Assembly (NCBI GenBank): GCA_002748735.1
Contig: PDTC01000022.1
Span: 1-64,000 of the forward strand
DNA: 64,000 nt
Source of the DNA: Desulfobulbus propionicus
GTDB taxonomy: Bacteria; Desulfobacterota; Desulfobulbia; Desulfobulbales; Desulfobulbaceae
Reading direction: 5' to 3'
The notes under the pieces are model-generated. The model did no database searches. It worked only from the letters and a program-made list of their open reading frames with translations, and was not told where the DNA came from. Position numbers and translations under genes: made by a program. Positions 44,890 to 53,221 of this stretch are shown in pieces. Position 1 is the stretch's first letter, and each line of letters opens with the position of its first letter.

Positions 44890-45135
44890 ATGACAGCAAA
44901 AGAAATCGGCAAATATGCAACAGGGCTGTTCCAGCAGGTCATCGACCAGTGTGACGGCTGTGAACGTGTTGTTGAGCACGAAAAGAGCAGGTACTGTGCC
45001 ACCTATGTCGATCCTGCCGCCAAGTGGCGGCTGGGGATGTGTAATTTTGCCACCCATGCCCGACCGGAGCTCAACGTGGTGGCGGTGCGGGTCAATCCGT
45101 TGAAGGCCGCTAAGCGCGCTTCCCGCCGTAAATAG
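44890..45135 (+). CDS. Small Cys-rich conserved-looking protein, function unknown
   Basis: 81 residues from ATG 44890, chosen because AGGAG lies 8 nt upstream. Four cysteines sit in CDGCERV, YCATY and GMCNFATH, with the pattern CxxC-X14-C-X12-C; they could bind zinc or an Fe-S cluster. The C-terminus is basic (LKAAKRASRRK). No family recognised. Monocistronic, with a strong hairpin directly after the stop. The codons look normal, so I think it is real. Confidence 0.65.
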   Translation: MTAKEIGKYATGLFQQVIDQCDGCERVVEHEKSRYCATYVDPAAKWRLGMCNFATHARPELNVVAVRVNPLKAAKRASRRK

Positions 45136-45163
45136 CCTGAAAGTGGATGCTCCACTTTCAGGC
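45135..45163. terminator. Hairpin terminator between convergent genes
   Basis: A perfect 13-bp stem (GCCTGAAAGTGGA with TCCACTTTCAGGC) and a TGC loop, starting at the stop codon of the small Cys-rich gene. It can serve that gene and the convergent sugar dehydrogenase gene. Confidence 0.75.
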
Positions 45164-45210
45164 GTGCTCTCAAGGAAACCTGAAAGGACTGGCGCCGGCA
45201 CCGGTGGCGC

Positions 45211-46518
45211 TTACCTGCCAACACCGGTGTAACGGAACCCTTGGGCCTCCATCTGCTGGGGATCGTAGACGTTGCGCAGGTCCACAAAAACAGGTTCTCG
45301 CATGAGGGCCTTTATCCTGTCCAGGTTGAGGGCGCGGTACTGGTTCCACTCGGTCATCAGGACCAGGCAGTCTGCGTTTTCAGCTGCAGCATAGGCGTCG
45401 TCCACATAGGCAATCCCTGCCGGCAGATACCTTTTTGCCTCCTCCATGCCCTGGGGATCATGGGCCTGGATAATCGCTCCCTTTTCCATGAGTGCCGGCA
45501 GGATAGTGGCTGCCGGGGCCTCGCGCATATCATCGGTTTCGGGCTTGAAGGTCAGGCCGAGGACACCGATGGTCTTGCCCGCCTCTGAGCCACCGAGCAT
45601 TCCCCTGATTTTTTTGACCATCCTCGCCTTTTGCGCGGCATTGACCTCCACAGCCGCCTCGACGATACGAACATTCTCGCCCTGTTCCTGCACGATACGC
45701 ATCAGGGCCAAGGTGTCTTTGGGAAAGCAGGAACCACCGTAACCAGGACCGGGATGGAGGAACTTGCTGCCGATACGGCCGTCCATGCCGATGGCCTTGG
45801 CCAGGGCGGAAACGTCTGCGCCGACAGCTTCGCAGACTGCGGCAATTTCATTGATATAGCTGATTTTTACGGCAAGAAAGGCGTTGGCAGCGTACTTGGT
45901 CAGCTCTGCGGTTTCAATGGTGGTGCTGACAATCGGGGTGTCCCGGAGGTAGAGCGGCTTGTAGATCTCCCGCATGACCTGCTCTGCCCGTTCTGCTTCG
46001 ACACCGATGACCACCCGGTCAGGCCGCATGAAGTCATTGATCGCCGCACCTTCACGAAGGAATTCGGGGTTGGAGGCGACATCGAAGTCTGCGGCTGGAT
46101 TCTCCTGACTGAGGATTCGATGCACCTGGCGGGCCGTCCCCACCGGTACGGTACTCTTGTCGACAATGACAGTATATCCGGTTAGATGCGGGGCTATTTC
46201 CCTGGCAGCTTCGTAGATATAGGTAAGATCGGCGTAGCCGTCGCCGCGCCGTGAGGTGGGGGTGCCCACGGCAATGAAAACGGCGTCAGCCTCAGGAATG
46301 GCCTCGGCCAGCTCTGTGGTGAAATGGAGGCGCTCTTCATCCATGTTGTTGGCAACCATTGCGGCAAGACCCGGTTCATAGATGGGGATGCGGCCGCTCT
46401 TCAGGGCGTCGATTTTTGCGGTTATTTTGTCCAGGCAGGTCACCCTGTGGCCAAATTCGGCAAAGCAGGTGCCGGTTACCAGGCCCACGTAGCCGGTGCC
46501 GATCATGGTGATGTTCAT
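45211..46518 (-). CDS. UDP-glucose/GDP-mannose-type nucleotide sugar dehydrogenase
   Basis: 435 residues. Oxidises a UDP-hexose to the uronic acid for surface polysaccharide; UDP-glucose 6-dehydrogenase is most likely. NAD motif MIGTGYVGLVTGTCFAEFG at the N-terminus. The catalytic Cys is in GPGYGGSCFPKDTLAL. GLTFKPETDDMREAPA marks the C-terminal domain. ATG 46518 follows AAAGGA; the longer frame to 46608 is spurious. No glycosyltransferase genes are adjacent. Confidence 0.93.
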   Translation of the reverse strand: MNITMIGTGYVGLVTGTCFAEFGHRVTCLDKITAKIDALKSGRIPIYEPGLAAMVANNMDEERLHFTTELAEAIPEADAVFIAVGTPTSRRGDGYADLTYIYEAAREIAPHLTGYTVIVDKSTVPVGTARQVHRILSQENPAADFDVASNPEFLREGAAINDFMRPDRVVIGVEAERAEQVMREIYKPLYLRDTPIVSTTIETAELTKYAANAFLAVKISYINEIAAVCEAVGADVSALAKAIGMDGRIGSKFLHPGPGYGGSCFPKDTLALMRIVQEQGENVRIVEAAVEVNAAQKARMVKKIRGMLGGSEAGKTIGVLGLTFKPETDDMREAPAATILPALMEKGAIIQAHDPQGMEEAKRYLPAGIAYVDDAYAAAENADCLVLMTEWNQYRALNLDRIKALMREPVFVDLRNVYDPQQMEAQGFRYTGVGR

Positions 46519-46659
46519 AATGATGTCCTTTGTGTGGTTATGTCTTTTTTGGGGGTATCCTTGAAAAAAAGTGGTTTTTTCCTGGGGGTCAGTGGCCCAG
46601 GGCGGCACTCTTGCCGGTGAGCAACCCCCACAAAGATCTCTTCGACAATCGTGACAGCC

Positions 46660-47346
46660 TCATGGGGTCCGCTCACCAAAGATCGAGGTGCCGATGCGAA
46701 CCAGGGTGGCACCCTCCTCAATGGCGACCTGGAAGTCTCCGGACATTCCCATGGAAAGCGCCACCTGTGAGGTATCGGCAAAAAATCCCCTGGCAGCATT
46801 CTCCTCGGCAAGGGCGCGGAGCCTGGCAAAATGGGGCCGACTGGCCTCGGGGTCAGGGTTGTACGGCGGCATGGTCATCAGCCCCTCCACCCGTAGGGTG
46901 GTCTGGGTGTGGATGGCCTCGAGTAGCCCGGGAAGTTGCTGGGCTGCTACCCCTGACTTGCGGGGATCCTCGCCGACGTTCACCTGGACGAGGATGGACA
47001 GCCCGGTACCGCTGCGGGCTTCCTTGTCGAGCAGGCGTGCTGTTTTCAAGCGGTCCACGGTCTCGATGACCTGGAAAAGCCGGGCTGCCAGCCTGGCCTT
47101 GTTGCTCTGCAGGTGACCAATAAAGTGCCAGTTGATCTGCTGCGGGCAGGCCTCGATTTTCTCCTGTGCCTCCTGGAGATAGTTTTCGCCAAAGGCGAGC
47201 TGCCCGCAGGCAACTGCCGTGGCTATTTGCGTAACACTCTGGCGTTTGGAAACGGCAACCAAGGTGATATCGCCGGGAGTGCGGCCGGCGCGCAGGGCTG
47301 CCTGGCCGATGGTTTCCCGGACCTGTTCCAGGCGTTCAGCGATCAT
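46660..47346 (-). CDS. YggS-family PLP homeostasis protein
   Basis: 228 residues. Monomeric alanine-racemase-fold PLP carrier involved in vitamin B6 balance. The PLP lysine is in LVAVSKRQS, with FGENYLQEAQEK, WHFIGHLQSNK and LSMGMSGDFQVAIEEG. Its ATG overlaps the stop of the upstream tatD-like gene by 4 bp, so both are co-transcribed. Confidence 0.95.
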   Translation of the reverse strand: MIAERLEQVRETIGQAALRAGRTPGDITLVAVSKRQSVTQIATAVACGQLAFGENYLQEAQEKIEACPQQINWHFIGHLQSNKARLAARLFQVIETVDRLKTARLLDKEARSGTGLSILVQVNVGEDPRKSGVAAQQLPGLLEAIHTQTTLRVEGLMTMPPYNPDPEASRPHFARLRALAEENAARGFFADTSQVALSMGMSGDFQVAIEEGATLVRIGTSIFGERTP

Positions 47347-48146
47347 GGATTCTCCAGGGGCAGATTGAACAGTTTACAGGTGTTAGCCGTAGTCTGGCGG
47401 GCAACCACTGCCAGTGTCGTGTTTTTGATCTCAGCCACGGCCTGCGCCGTATGGACAAGATAGGCCGGGGTGTTGCGTTTGCCCCGAAAGGGAACCGGAG
47501 CAAGAAAGGGGCCATCGGTTTCCAGGAGGAGGTTGTCCAGGGCCGTTGCCTCGACAACCTGGCGAAGTGAGGCCGCGTTTTTGAAGGTGATGATACCAGG
47601 TATTGAAATATACATGCCAAGATCAAGCACCTGTTCAGCAAAATCGAGATCTCCGGAAAAGCAGTGCATGACCCCGCCGCTACGGGGCAGGCCAACTTCG
47701 CGAAGAATCGCCAGGGTATCCTCGTGGGCATCCCGGTCGTGGATGATGATCGGAAGCTCAAGGGTTTTCGCCAGTTCCAGCTGGCGGGCAAAGAGGTCTT
47801 GCTGGATCTCTTTGGGCGAGTATTGCTTGGCATAATCAAGGCCAATTTCTCCGTACCCGACAACAGCGGGGTGGCTGGCGAGCTCGATGAGTTCCTGCAA
47901 GCCGCTTTCGTCGGCATCGGCGGCGTAATGGGGGTGGTAGCCAACAGCCGCGAAAAGACCGGGGTGGGATCGGGCAAGCTCGACCGCAGCCCGGGAACTT
48001 TCACGATCAATGCCAATGGTGATGATTCTGCTGATCCCGTTTTTCGCAGCTGCGTCCAGAACCTCATGGAGGTCCTCGGCATAGGCGGTCATATCCAGGT
48101 GGCAATGGCTGTCAATCAGCTGCGGGAGGGGGGCAGAGGCGTTCAT
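47343..48146 (-). CDS. TatD-family metal-dependent DNase/hydrolase
   Basis: 267 residues. TIM-barrel hydrolase with metal ligands in IDSHCHLDM, VGYGEIGLDYAK, IIIHDRDAHED, HCFSG and LETDGPFLAP. ATG 48146 is used; a TTG six codons earlier is possible. Neither has a strong ribosome-binding site. Operon with yggS. Members act as 3'-5' DNases or deacylases, so the exact role is open. Confidence 0.92.
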   Translation of the reverse strand: MNASAPLPQLIDSHCHLDMTAYAEDLHEVLDAAAKNGISRIITIGIDRESSRAAVELARSHPGLFAAVGYHPHYAADADESGLQELIELASHPAVVGYGEIGLDYAKQYSPKEIQQDLFARQLELAKTLELPIIIHDRDAHEDTLAILREVGLPRSGGVMHCFSGDLDFAEQVLDLGMYISIPGIITFKNAASLRQVVEATALDNLLLETDGPFLAPVPFRGKRNTPAYLVHTAQAVAEIKNTTLAVVARQTTANTCKLFNLPLENP

Positions 48147-48420
48147 GAGGGAAATGGTCGGCAATGGTGGCTACAGGGCACGTATGCGGGTTAAGGTGAA
48201 TGAGAGGTTAATGCTTGCTTTGATCTGCTACCGCAGTGAATCGTGGTTGACAAGGCAGGCGAGTTTTTTTACAAGATATCATCTGGTTTGTCACTTATCA
48301 ACAGCGTTTCATTGACAATTGTATTTATATTTGTGAACGGGTTCAGGCCGCACCTGTACAGCCGTTGTTTCTCGCAGGTCTGTTCGGCTCACCCATCTCA
48401 TCTCTGACAGGAGAAAACGA

Positions 48421-48909
48421 ATGAAAAACAGGCGAATTTTTGTGGTAACCTTGTTGACCTTGATGGCAATCGGCTTTTCCGGCTGCGCCAGTAATCCTTT
48501 TGTTGCGCCTCCCCTTTCCGGCGGTGCAGAGGCAGGTGGGCTTTTGCCTGTCAGTGCCTTTGCCGATGATATTCAGGATATCGTTTTACCCGCAGAGATG
48601 GAGTGGGTGCGCAAGGATACCATGGCCATCAAGTCCGAGTCGTTCCGTGGGGGAATCTGGAAATACAAGGGAAGACTGGAGGTGATCGGCCTTAAGGACT
48701 ATATGATCAACTCCATGCAGGACAACAAGTGGAAACTGGTCGGTGAGTCGGTCTCCAAGGAGATCGTCCTCGCCTTTGTCAAGCCCAACAAGACCTGCAT
48801 GATAGTACTGGGTGACAGCTTTAATGGCTCGACCCTCACCCTCTATGTCACCAATGACAAGACCGCTGCTGCCGGGCTCAATCCCTTTGGGGAACCAGTC
48901 AGCCAGTGA
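48421..48909 (+). CDS. Putative lipoprotein of unknown function
   Basis: 162 residues. N-terminal signal with lipobox FSGC (Cys about residue 22), so an outer- or inner-membrane lipoprotein. The mature part (about 60-155) looks like one alpha/beta domain, EWVRKDTMAIKSESFRGGIWKYKGRLEV...WKLVGESVSKEIVLAFVKPNKTCMI. AGGAGA precedes the ATG. Its stop overlaps the coaBC start; function unknown. Confidence 0.85.
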   Translation: MKNRRIFVVTLLTLMAIGFSGCASNPFVAPPLSGGAEAGGLLPVSAFADDIQDIVLPAEMEWVRKDTMAIKSESFRGGIWKYKGRLEVIGLKDYMINSMQDNKWKLVGESVSKEIVLAFVKPNKTCMIVLGDSFNGSTLTLYVTNDKTAAAGLNPFGEPVSQ

Positions 48910-50162
48910 GCGGCGCTGCCCAGGCATCAGCACGGCAGGATATTGTCACCGGTCTCCACGGTAAACATCTTCTGCTGGGGGTCACCGGCTCCATTGCCGC
49001 CTACAAGGCGGCGCAGTGGGTGCGAAACCTGGTGGTCGAGGAGGCCGAGGTGTCGGTGGTGCTTACTGCCGCTGCCACCCGGTTTGTCACGCCGTTGACC
49101 TTTGCGGCGCTGTCGCAGCGGCAGGTCTATGAGGATATGTTTGCCGATGATGCCGAAGGGGCGATGGCGCATATCAACCTGCCCCGGCAAGCCGACCTGC
49201 TGCTCATCGCCCCTGCCTCTGCCCACACCATCGCCCGCCTCGCCCATGGCCTTGCCGATGACCTGCTCACCGCCTCTGTCCTGGCTGCTGACAGACCAGT
49301 GGTCATCTGTCCGGCCATGAACGCGAAAATGTTTGCCCATCCTGCCACCCAGGCGAACCTTGAGACCCTGAGAGGCTACGGGTATCACCTTGTCGAACCG
49401 GGAACCGGGGCGCTTGCCTGCGGTGAAACAGGCAACGGCAGACTGGCCGGCTGGGACCGGGTCAGGGAGCAGCTGCTGGCCCTGCTCACTCCTGATGATC
49501 TTGCTGGCAAAAAGGTACTGATCACTGCTGGCCCGACGCGGGAACCCCTGGATCCGGCCCGCTACCTGACCAACCGTTCCAGCGGCAAGATGGGGTACGC
49601 GCTTGCCAGGACAGCGATACGGCGCGGCGCCGAGGTGACCCTGGTGACCGGACCTGTGCAGACGCCTCCACCCCCTGGGGTGACCCTTGTTTGCGTCGAA
49701 ACCACAGAGGACATGCGGAACAGGGTGCTCGACCTGGCGTCGACACAGGACATCATTGTCAAGGCCGCTGCTGTCGCCGATTACCGGGCAAAAGCTGTCG
49801 CTGCCCAGAAACTCAAAAAAAGGCACTGGGACGCAGAGCTGCGCCTCATCGAAACCACCGATATCCTTGCGGAGCTGGGGCGGCGTAAAAAAGAGGGCCA
49901 ATTCCTGGTAGGGTTTGCTGCCGAGAGTGCAGACTTCCTCGAAGAGGGGCAGCGTAAACTGCGGGAGAAGCAGGCTGATCTTGTGGTTGTCAACGATATC
50001 CTTGGCACGGACACCGGCTTTGATGTGGACACCAACCAGGTGCTTCTCGTCGATGGTCACGGGGCTGTCCAGGTGCCACTGCTCTCCAAGGAAGCGACTG
50101 CCAATCGTATCTGGAGCCGGGTAGTTGATCTCTGTTCTTCACGAGATCTGCAGGGGGCGTGA
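48906..50162 (+). CDS. coaBC: Bifunctional phosphopantothenoylcysteine decarboxylase / phosphopantothenate--cysteine ligase
   Basis: 418 residues. Two steps of coenzyme A synthesis. N-terminal CoaC (about 1-190), an FMN flavodoxin-like decarboxylase, has GVTGSIAAYKA, the catalytic His in MAHINL, PAMNAKMF and the Cys motif ALACGETGNGR. C-terminal CoaB begins KVLITAGPTREPLDPARYLTNRSSGKMG and has KAAAVADYR. GTG start at 48906 overlaps the lipoprotein stop, and its own stop overlaps the next gene. Confidence 0.96.
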   Translation: MSGAAQASARQDIVTGLHGKHLLLGVTGSIAAYKAAQWVRNLVVEEAEVSVVLTAAATRFVTPLTFAALSQRQVYEDMFADDAEGAMAHINLPRQADLLLIAPASAHTIARLAHGLADDLLTASVLAADRPVVICPAMNAKMFAHPATQANLETLRGYGYHLVEPGTGALACGETGNGRLAGWDRVREQLLALLTPDDLAGKKVLITAGPTREPLDPARYLTNRSSGKMGYALARTAIRRGAEVTLVTGPVQTPPPPGVTLVCVETTEDMRNRVLDLASTQDIIVKAAAVADYRAKAVAAQKLKKRHWDAELRLIETTDILAELGRRKKEGQFLVGFAAESADFLEEGQRKLREKQADLVVVNDILGTDTGFDVDTNQVLLVDGHGAVQVPLLSKEATANRIWSRVVDLCSSRDLQGA

Positions 50163-50689
50163 TCACGGTGCAGTTGAGTCGATCTGAGCAGAAAAGGCGG
50201 GCCAGGGCCGTGGAAAACCTGGCCGTGGCCCTGGCCAATATGTCGGCACAGGTTCTTGAACAGGCGCCCTGTACGCCGGAGATCATCGAGGAACTGCAGG
50301 CTGCCGCGTCCCTGAAGGGTGGCGCCCGCAAACGCCAGCTGAAGTTTGTCACCAAACTGCTTCGCCAGCACCCCCACGAGGCGCTCTATGATTTTGTGAC
50401 CCGGTTCAAAGGAGAAAAGCTCAAGACCACCAGGGCATTTCATGAGCTGGAGTATCTGCGCAACGCCCTGATTGAGGAGGCGCTCGAGCACTACCGGATT
50501 AGTCGTGATCAGCAGCTTGACTGGGAGGAGGACTGGCCCAGCGAGGTTGTGCCGGATATCTGCCGGCAACTCCCGGAAGTGGACGGTATGAACCTGAAAC
50601 GTCTTGCCCACCTCTTTGCCCGAACACGTAATCCCCGGCACAGCCGAGAGATATTCAGGCTACTGAAATCGGCGCAGGAGCTTTCCTGA
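50159..50689 (+). CDS. DarP/YjgA-like ribosome-associated protein (DUF615)
   Basis: 176 residues, close to E. coli YjgA in length and pattern. LSRSEQKRRARAVENLA resembles its VSKSEIKRDAEELKRL. ARKRQLKFVTKLLRQ resembles GRRRQLQLIGKMLRQ, FHELEYLRNALIEE resembles FHKLENLRDRLID, and RHSREIFRLLKS resembles KSARQIFQYLRE. In E. coli the protein helps late 50S assembly. It is basic and helical. GTG start overlaps coaBC. The call rests on pattern memory, not an alignment. Confidence 0.8.
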   Translation: MITVQLSRSEQKRRARAVENLAVALANMSAQVLEQAPCTPEIIEELQAAASLKGGARKRQLKFVTKLLRQHPHEALYDFVTRFKGEKLKTTRAFHELEYLRNALIEEALEHYRISRDQQLDWEEDWPSEVVPDICRQLPEVDGMNLKRLAHLFARTRNPRHSREIFRLLKSAQELS

Positions 50690-51030
50690 CGCTGGCCGGC
50701 CTCTTTTACTGGCAACAGCCTGCAGCTCTTTTCTTGTTGCCCCATATCGATATCGACTTTTTTATTTTTTTAGTGTAAAAGTATAATCTTTTAATCTGTA
50801 AAGGTTAATATGTCCGACTTAGGGCAGCACAGGGTGTTTTCCTGGAGAGCCAGGTTACGGGGACGGCAGACAGGCAACATCCGGCAGACTCCCTCCTGCT
50901 CCAATTCCGAAAAACGATATCAGCAGGGCCTGCCAGCCTGTAACGGTGTCGCGCTGCTTGCCCACTGTCGGCGAGGTGTGGGCAGCACCGATATCTTAAC
51001 AACGATCAACCACGCAAAGGATTGTCAACC
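50690..51030. promoter_or_regulatory. Intergenic region with promoter upstream of tol operon
   Basis: About 340 bp. An AT-rich stretch contains a perfect -10 box TATAAT at 50782-50787, with only T-rich sequence at the -35 distance. A self-complementary ATATCGATAT lies at 50744-50753. The remainder to tolQ could be a leader; a small frame there (50810-51055) has no supporting features. Confidence 0.5.
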
Positions 51031-51717
51031 GTGTCAATGTCCATTATTACAATGATTGCCCATGCGGGCCCCATGGTCAAGCTGGTGATGCTGACCCTTC
51101 TCCTCTTCTCCGTCGTCTCCTGGGCAATAGTTATCATGAAGCAGGTCATGTTCAGGCGAGCGCGAGTGGCGACCCATGGTTTTCTTGAGATATTCTGGAA
51201 GTGCAAGACACTCAACGACGCCTGCAAGGCTGCCGGAGAGCACCCCCAGAGCCCGGAAGCAGCGGTGTTTGTCGCCGGCTATACAGAGCTCAAAAAAATC
51301 AGTCAGGCCCAGGCTGCAGGAGAGGCCACCCTTGAGATGCAGCTCGCCACCATGGACAACCTGAAAAGAACGGTGCGTAAGGCCCAGCTCCAGGAGAGTG
51401 ACCGGCTTGGCCGGTCGCTTGCCTTCCTGGCAACCACCGGAAGCGCTACCCCGTTCATCGGCCTGTTCGGGACCGTTTGGGGGATCATGACATCGTTCCA
51501 GGATATCGGGGTGCGCGGCTCAGCCTCGCTGGCCGTTGTTGCTCCGGGAATCTCCGAGGCGCTGGTGGCCACTGCTGCCGGTCTTGCCGTTGCTATTCCC
51601 GCTGTAATCTTTTACAATTATTTTTCCAACAAGCTTGCCGATTCAGATACCGAAGTAGAGAGTTTCACTTCGGATTTTTTGAACCTGGTCGAGCGTGATA
51701 TCCTCTCCAGGGGCTGA
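51031..51717 (+). CDS. tolQ: TolQ-type proton channel subunit (MotA/TolQ/ExbB)
   Basis: 228 residues. Inner-membrane subunit that with TolR uses the proton motive force to energise TolA. Three membrane helices; the conserved region FLATTGSATPFIGLFGTVWGIM and ISEALVATAAGLAVAIPAVIFYN are diagnostic. GTG 51031 is chosen since AAGGA lies 9 nt upstream; TTG 51022 and ATG 51037 are alternatives. First gene of the tol operon; 2 nt before tolR. Confidence 0.94.
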   Translation: MSMSIITMIAHAGPMVKLVMLTLLLFSVVSWAIVIMKQVMFRRARVATHGFLEIFWKCKTLNDACKAAGEHPQSPEAAVFVAGYTELKKISQAQAAGEATLEMQLATMDNLKRTVRKAQLQESDRLGRSLAFLATTGSATPFIGLFGTVWGIMTSFQDIGVRGSASLAVVAPGISEALVATAAGLAVAIPAVIFYNYFSNKLADSDTEVESFTSDFLNLVERDILSRG

Positions 51718-51719
51718 TT

Positions 51720-52154
51720 ATGGGTATGGGAGTATCAGGCACTAGAGGCGGAAGGGGCAGACGTGGCCTGGTCGCCGATATCAATGTCACCCCGCTGGTG
51801 GATGTCATGCTGGTGCTGCTGATTGTCTTTATGGTGGCAGCGCCGATGATGACCCAGGGTATCGAGGTGAACCTGCCAAAGACGACGAACAAGTCACTGG
51901 CTCAGGAAGATGAACCAGTGGTGGTGACCCTTAACAAGGATGGCGAAATTTTTTTGGGGAAGGTGAAGATGGACATCACCCTTCTTCGCCAGCAATTGAG
52001 CGCAGCCACTCCTGAGCAAAAGCAGGAGCCTGTCTATCTGCGAGCCGATAAAACTGTTCCTTATGGGATGGTAATGGAGACCATGGGATGTATCAAGGCC
52101 TCTGGATATGAAAAACTGGGGATGATCACCGAGCCTGACGAAAAAAAACAGTAA
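51720..52154 (+). CDS. tolR: TolR (ExbD/TolR family)
   Basis: 144 residues. One N-terminal membrane helix with the proton-relay aspartate in INVTPLVDVMLVLLIVFM. A periplasmic domain follows (VNLPKTTNKS...VYLRADKTVPYGMVMETM). A Gly/Arg-rich start (GTRGGRGRRG) precedes the helix. It lies 2 nt after tolQ and 13 nt before tolA. Confidence 0.94.
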   Translation: MGMGVSGTRGGRGRRGLVADINVTPLVDVMLVLLIVFMVAAPMMTQGIEVNLPKTTNKSLAQEDEPVVVTLNKDGEIFLGKVKMDITLLRQQLSAATPEQKQEPVYLRADKTVPYGMVMETMGCIKASGYEKLGMITEPDEKKQ

Positions 52155-52167
52155 CGCTTTTTCTCTT

Positions 52168-53112
52168 GTGCATAGACGATTGATCACTGAGCAGGATTTC
52201 TTTTTCGAGCAGCAGCAGTTGGATCGACGCTGGAGGAGTGCCTTTGTCCTCGCAGGTCTGCTGCACGTGCTGGTGTTTACTGCGGCCATCTATCTCCCTT
52301 CCCTCATTGATCGCAAACCCATCCTCGATGAGATCGTGACTGTGGATCTGGTCAGCATGCCGACCCCGGTTGAGGTTGCGCCTCCGGCCAACCCTCAACC
52401 ACCGCCACCTCCAGAACCGGAACCGCCTGTAGTGGAGCCGTCACCGCCACCTGAACCTCAGGAGGCAGTTGCCGTCGCTGAACCGGTAGCCGCGCCTGAA
52501 CCGGTTGTCGAGGCCAAGCCGATCTCGATCAAACCGAGAAAACGAAAGATCAAAAGGGCTCAGGACACACGGCTTGCCGAAGAAAAAGAGCGCGAACAGC
52601 GCCGGTTAGAAAAAGAGCAGCAAAAACGAGATGTTGAAAAACTCAAGGCAAAAATGCGCCGGGAAGCAGCGTTGGCAGAGGCGGAGGCCGAGGCAAAACG
52701 GCAACAACGCCTTGCTGATGAAGAGTTGCGTAAACGGCGCAAAGAGCTTGCCGCCATGCGCCAAACTGTGACACCCTCGGGGCAGTCGGGTTCCAAGGGG
52801 CGTAAACAGGTGGAGGAGCTGGCTCTGCAGCAGTATCTTGCCTCGTTGCACCAGCGAGTACGTAGCTTCTGGGTGCTTCCCGAGATGCGGGCCTGGGACA
52901 ACCAGCTCAAGGCGGTGGTGGTGCTGAGGCTCGGTCCTGATGGCAACCTGCTTGGGATGCAAATGGAACAGCGTTCCGGTGATCGTTATTTTGACGAATT
53001 TGTCGAGAAGACCATTGCCCTGGCCACCCCCATGCCACCGTTTCCAAGGCTTTTGCGAAGGTCCAGTCTTGAAGTGGGGCTTGTGTTTCGGCCAGGAGAA
53101 CTTTCCATGTAA
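52168..53112 (+). CDS. tolA: TolA/TonB-like periplasm-spanning protein
   Basis: 314 residues. N-terminal membrane helix (AFVLAGLLHVLVFTAAIYLP, about 27-46) with the Ser-His region replaced by LLHVL. Then a Pro/Glu-rich segment (about 72-118), a basic-acidic coiled coil (EEKEREQRRLEKEQQKRD..., about 135-200), and a C-terminal TonB/TolA domain (LASLHQRVRSFWVLPEMRAW...VVLRLGPDGNLLGMQ). GTG start at 52168. Its position after tolQR fixes TolA, although the C-terminal domain is TonB_C-like. Confidence 0.9.
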   Translation: MHRRLITEQDFFFEQQQLDRRWRSAFVLAGLLHVLVFTAAIYLPSLIDRKPILDEIVTVDLVSMPTPVEVAPPANPQPPPPPEPEPPVVEPSPPPEPQEAVAVAEPVAAPEPVVEAKPISIKPRKRKIKRAQDTRLAEEKEREQRRLEKEQQKRDVEKLKAKMRREAALAEAEAEAKRQQRLADEELRKRRKELAAMRQTVTPSGQSGSKGRKQVEELALQQYLASLHQRVRSFWVLPEMRAWDNQLKAVVVLRLGPDGNLLGMQMEQRSGDRYFDEFVEKTIALATPMPPFPRLLRRSSLEVGLVFRPGELSM

Positions 53113-53221
53113 GGGGAAGTCTCAAGACAAAGATTGGCGCATTTGCAAGTGGTTACGCTCTTGGTTATCTTTAGCAAGAGTACAGGTGTTGAAACTTTTT
53201 CATACCCATTAGGATATCGTT

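Noticed and set aside
48246-48336. TTGACA-like boxes upstream of the lipoprotein gene
   Set aside because: Two perfect or near -35 boxes occur, but neither has a convincing -10 at the right distance.
50810-51055. 81-codon frame before tolQ
   Set aside because: It overlaps the tolQ start and has no ribosome-binding site or recognisable composition.
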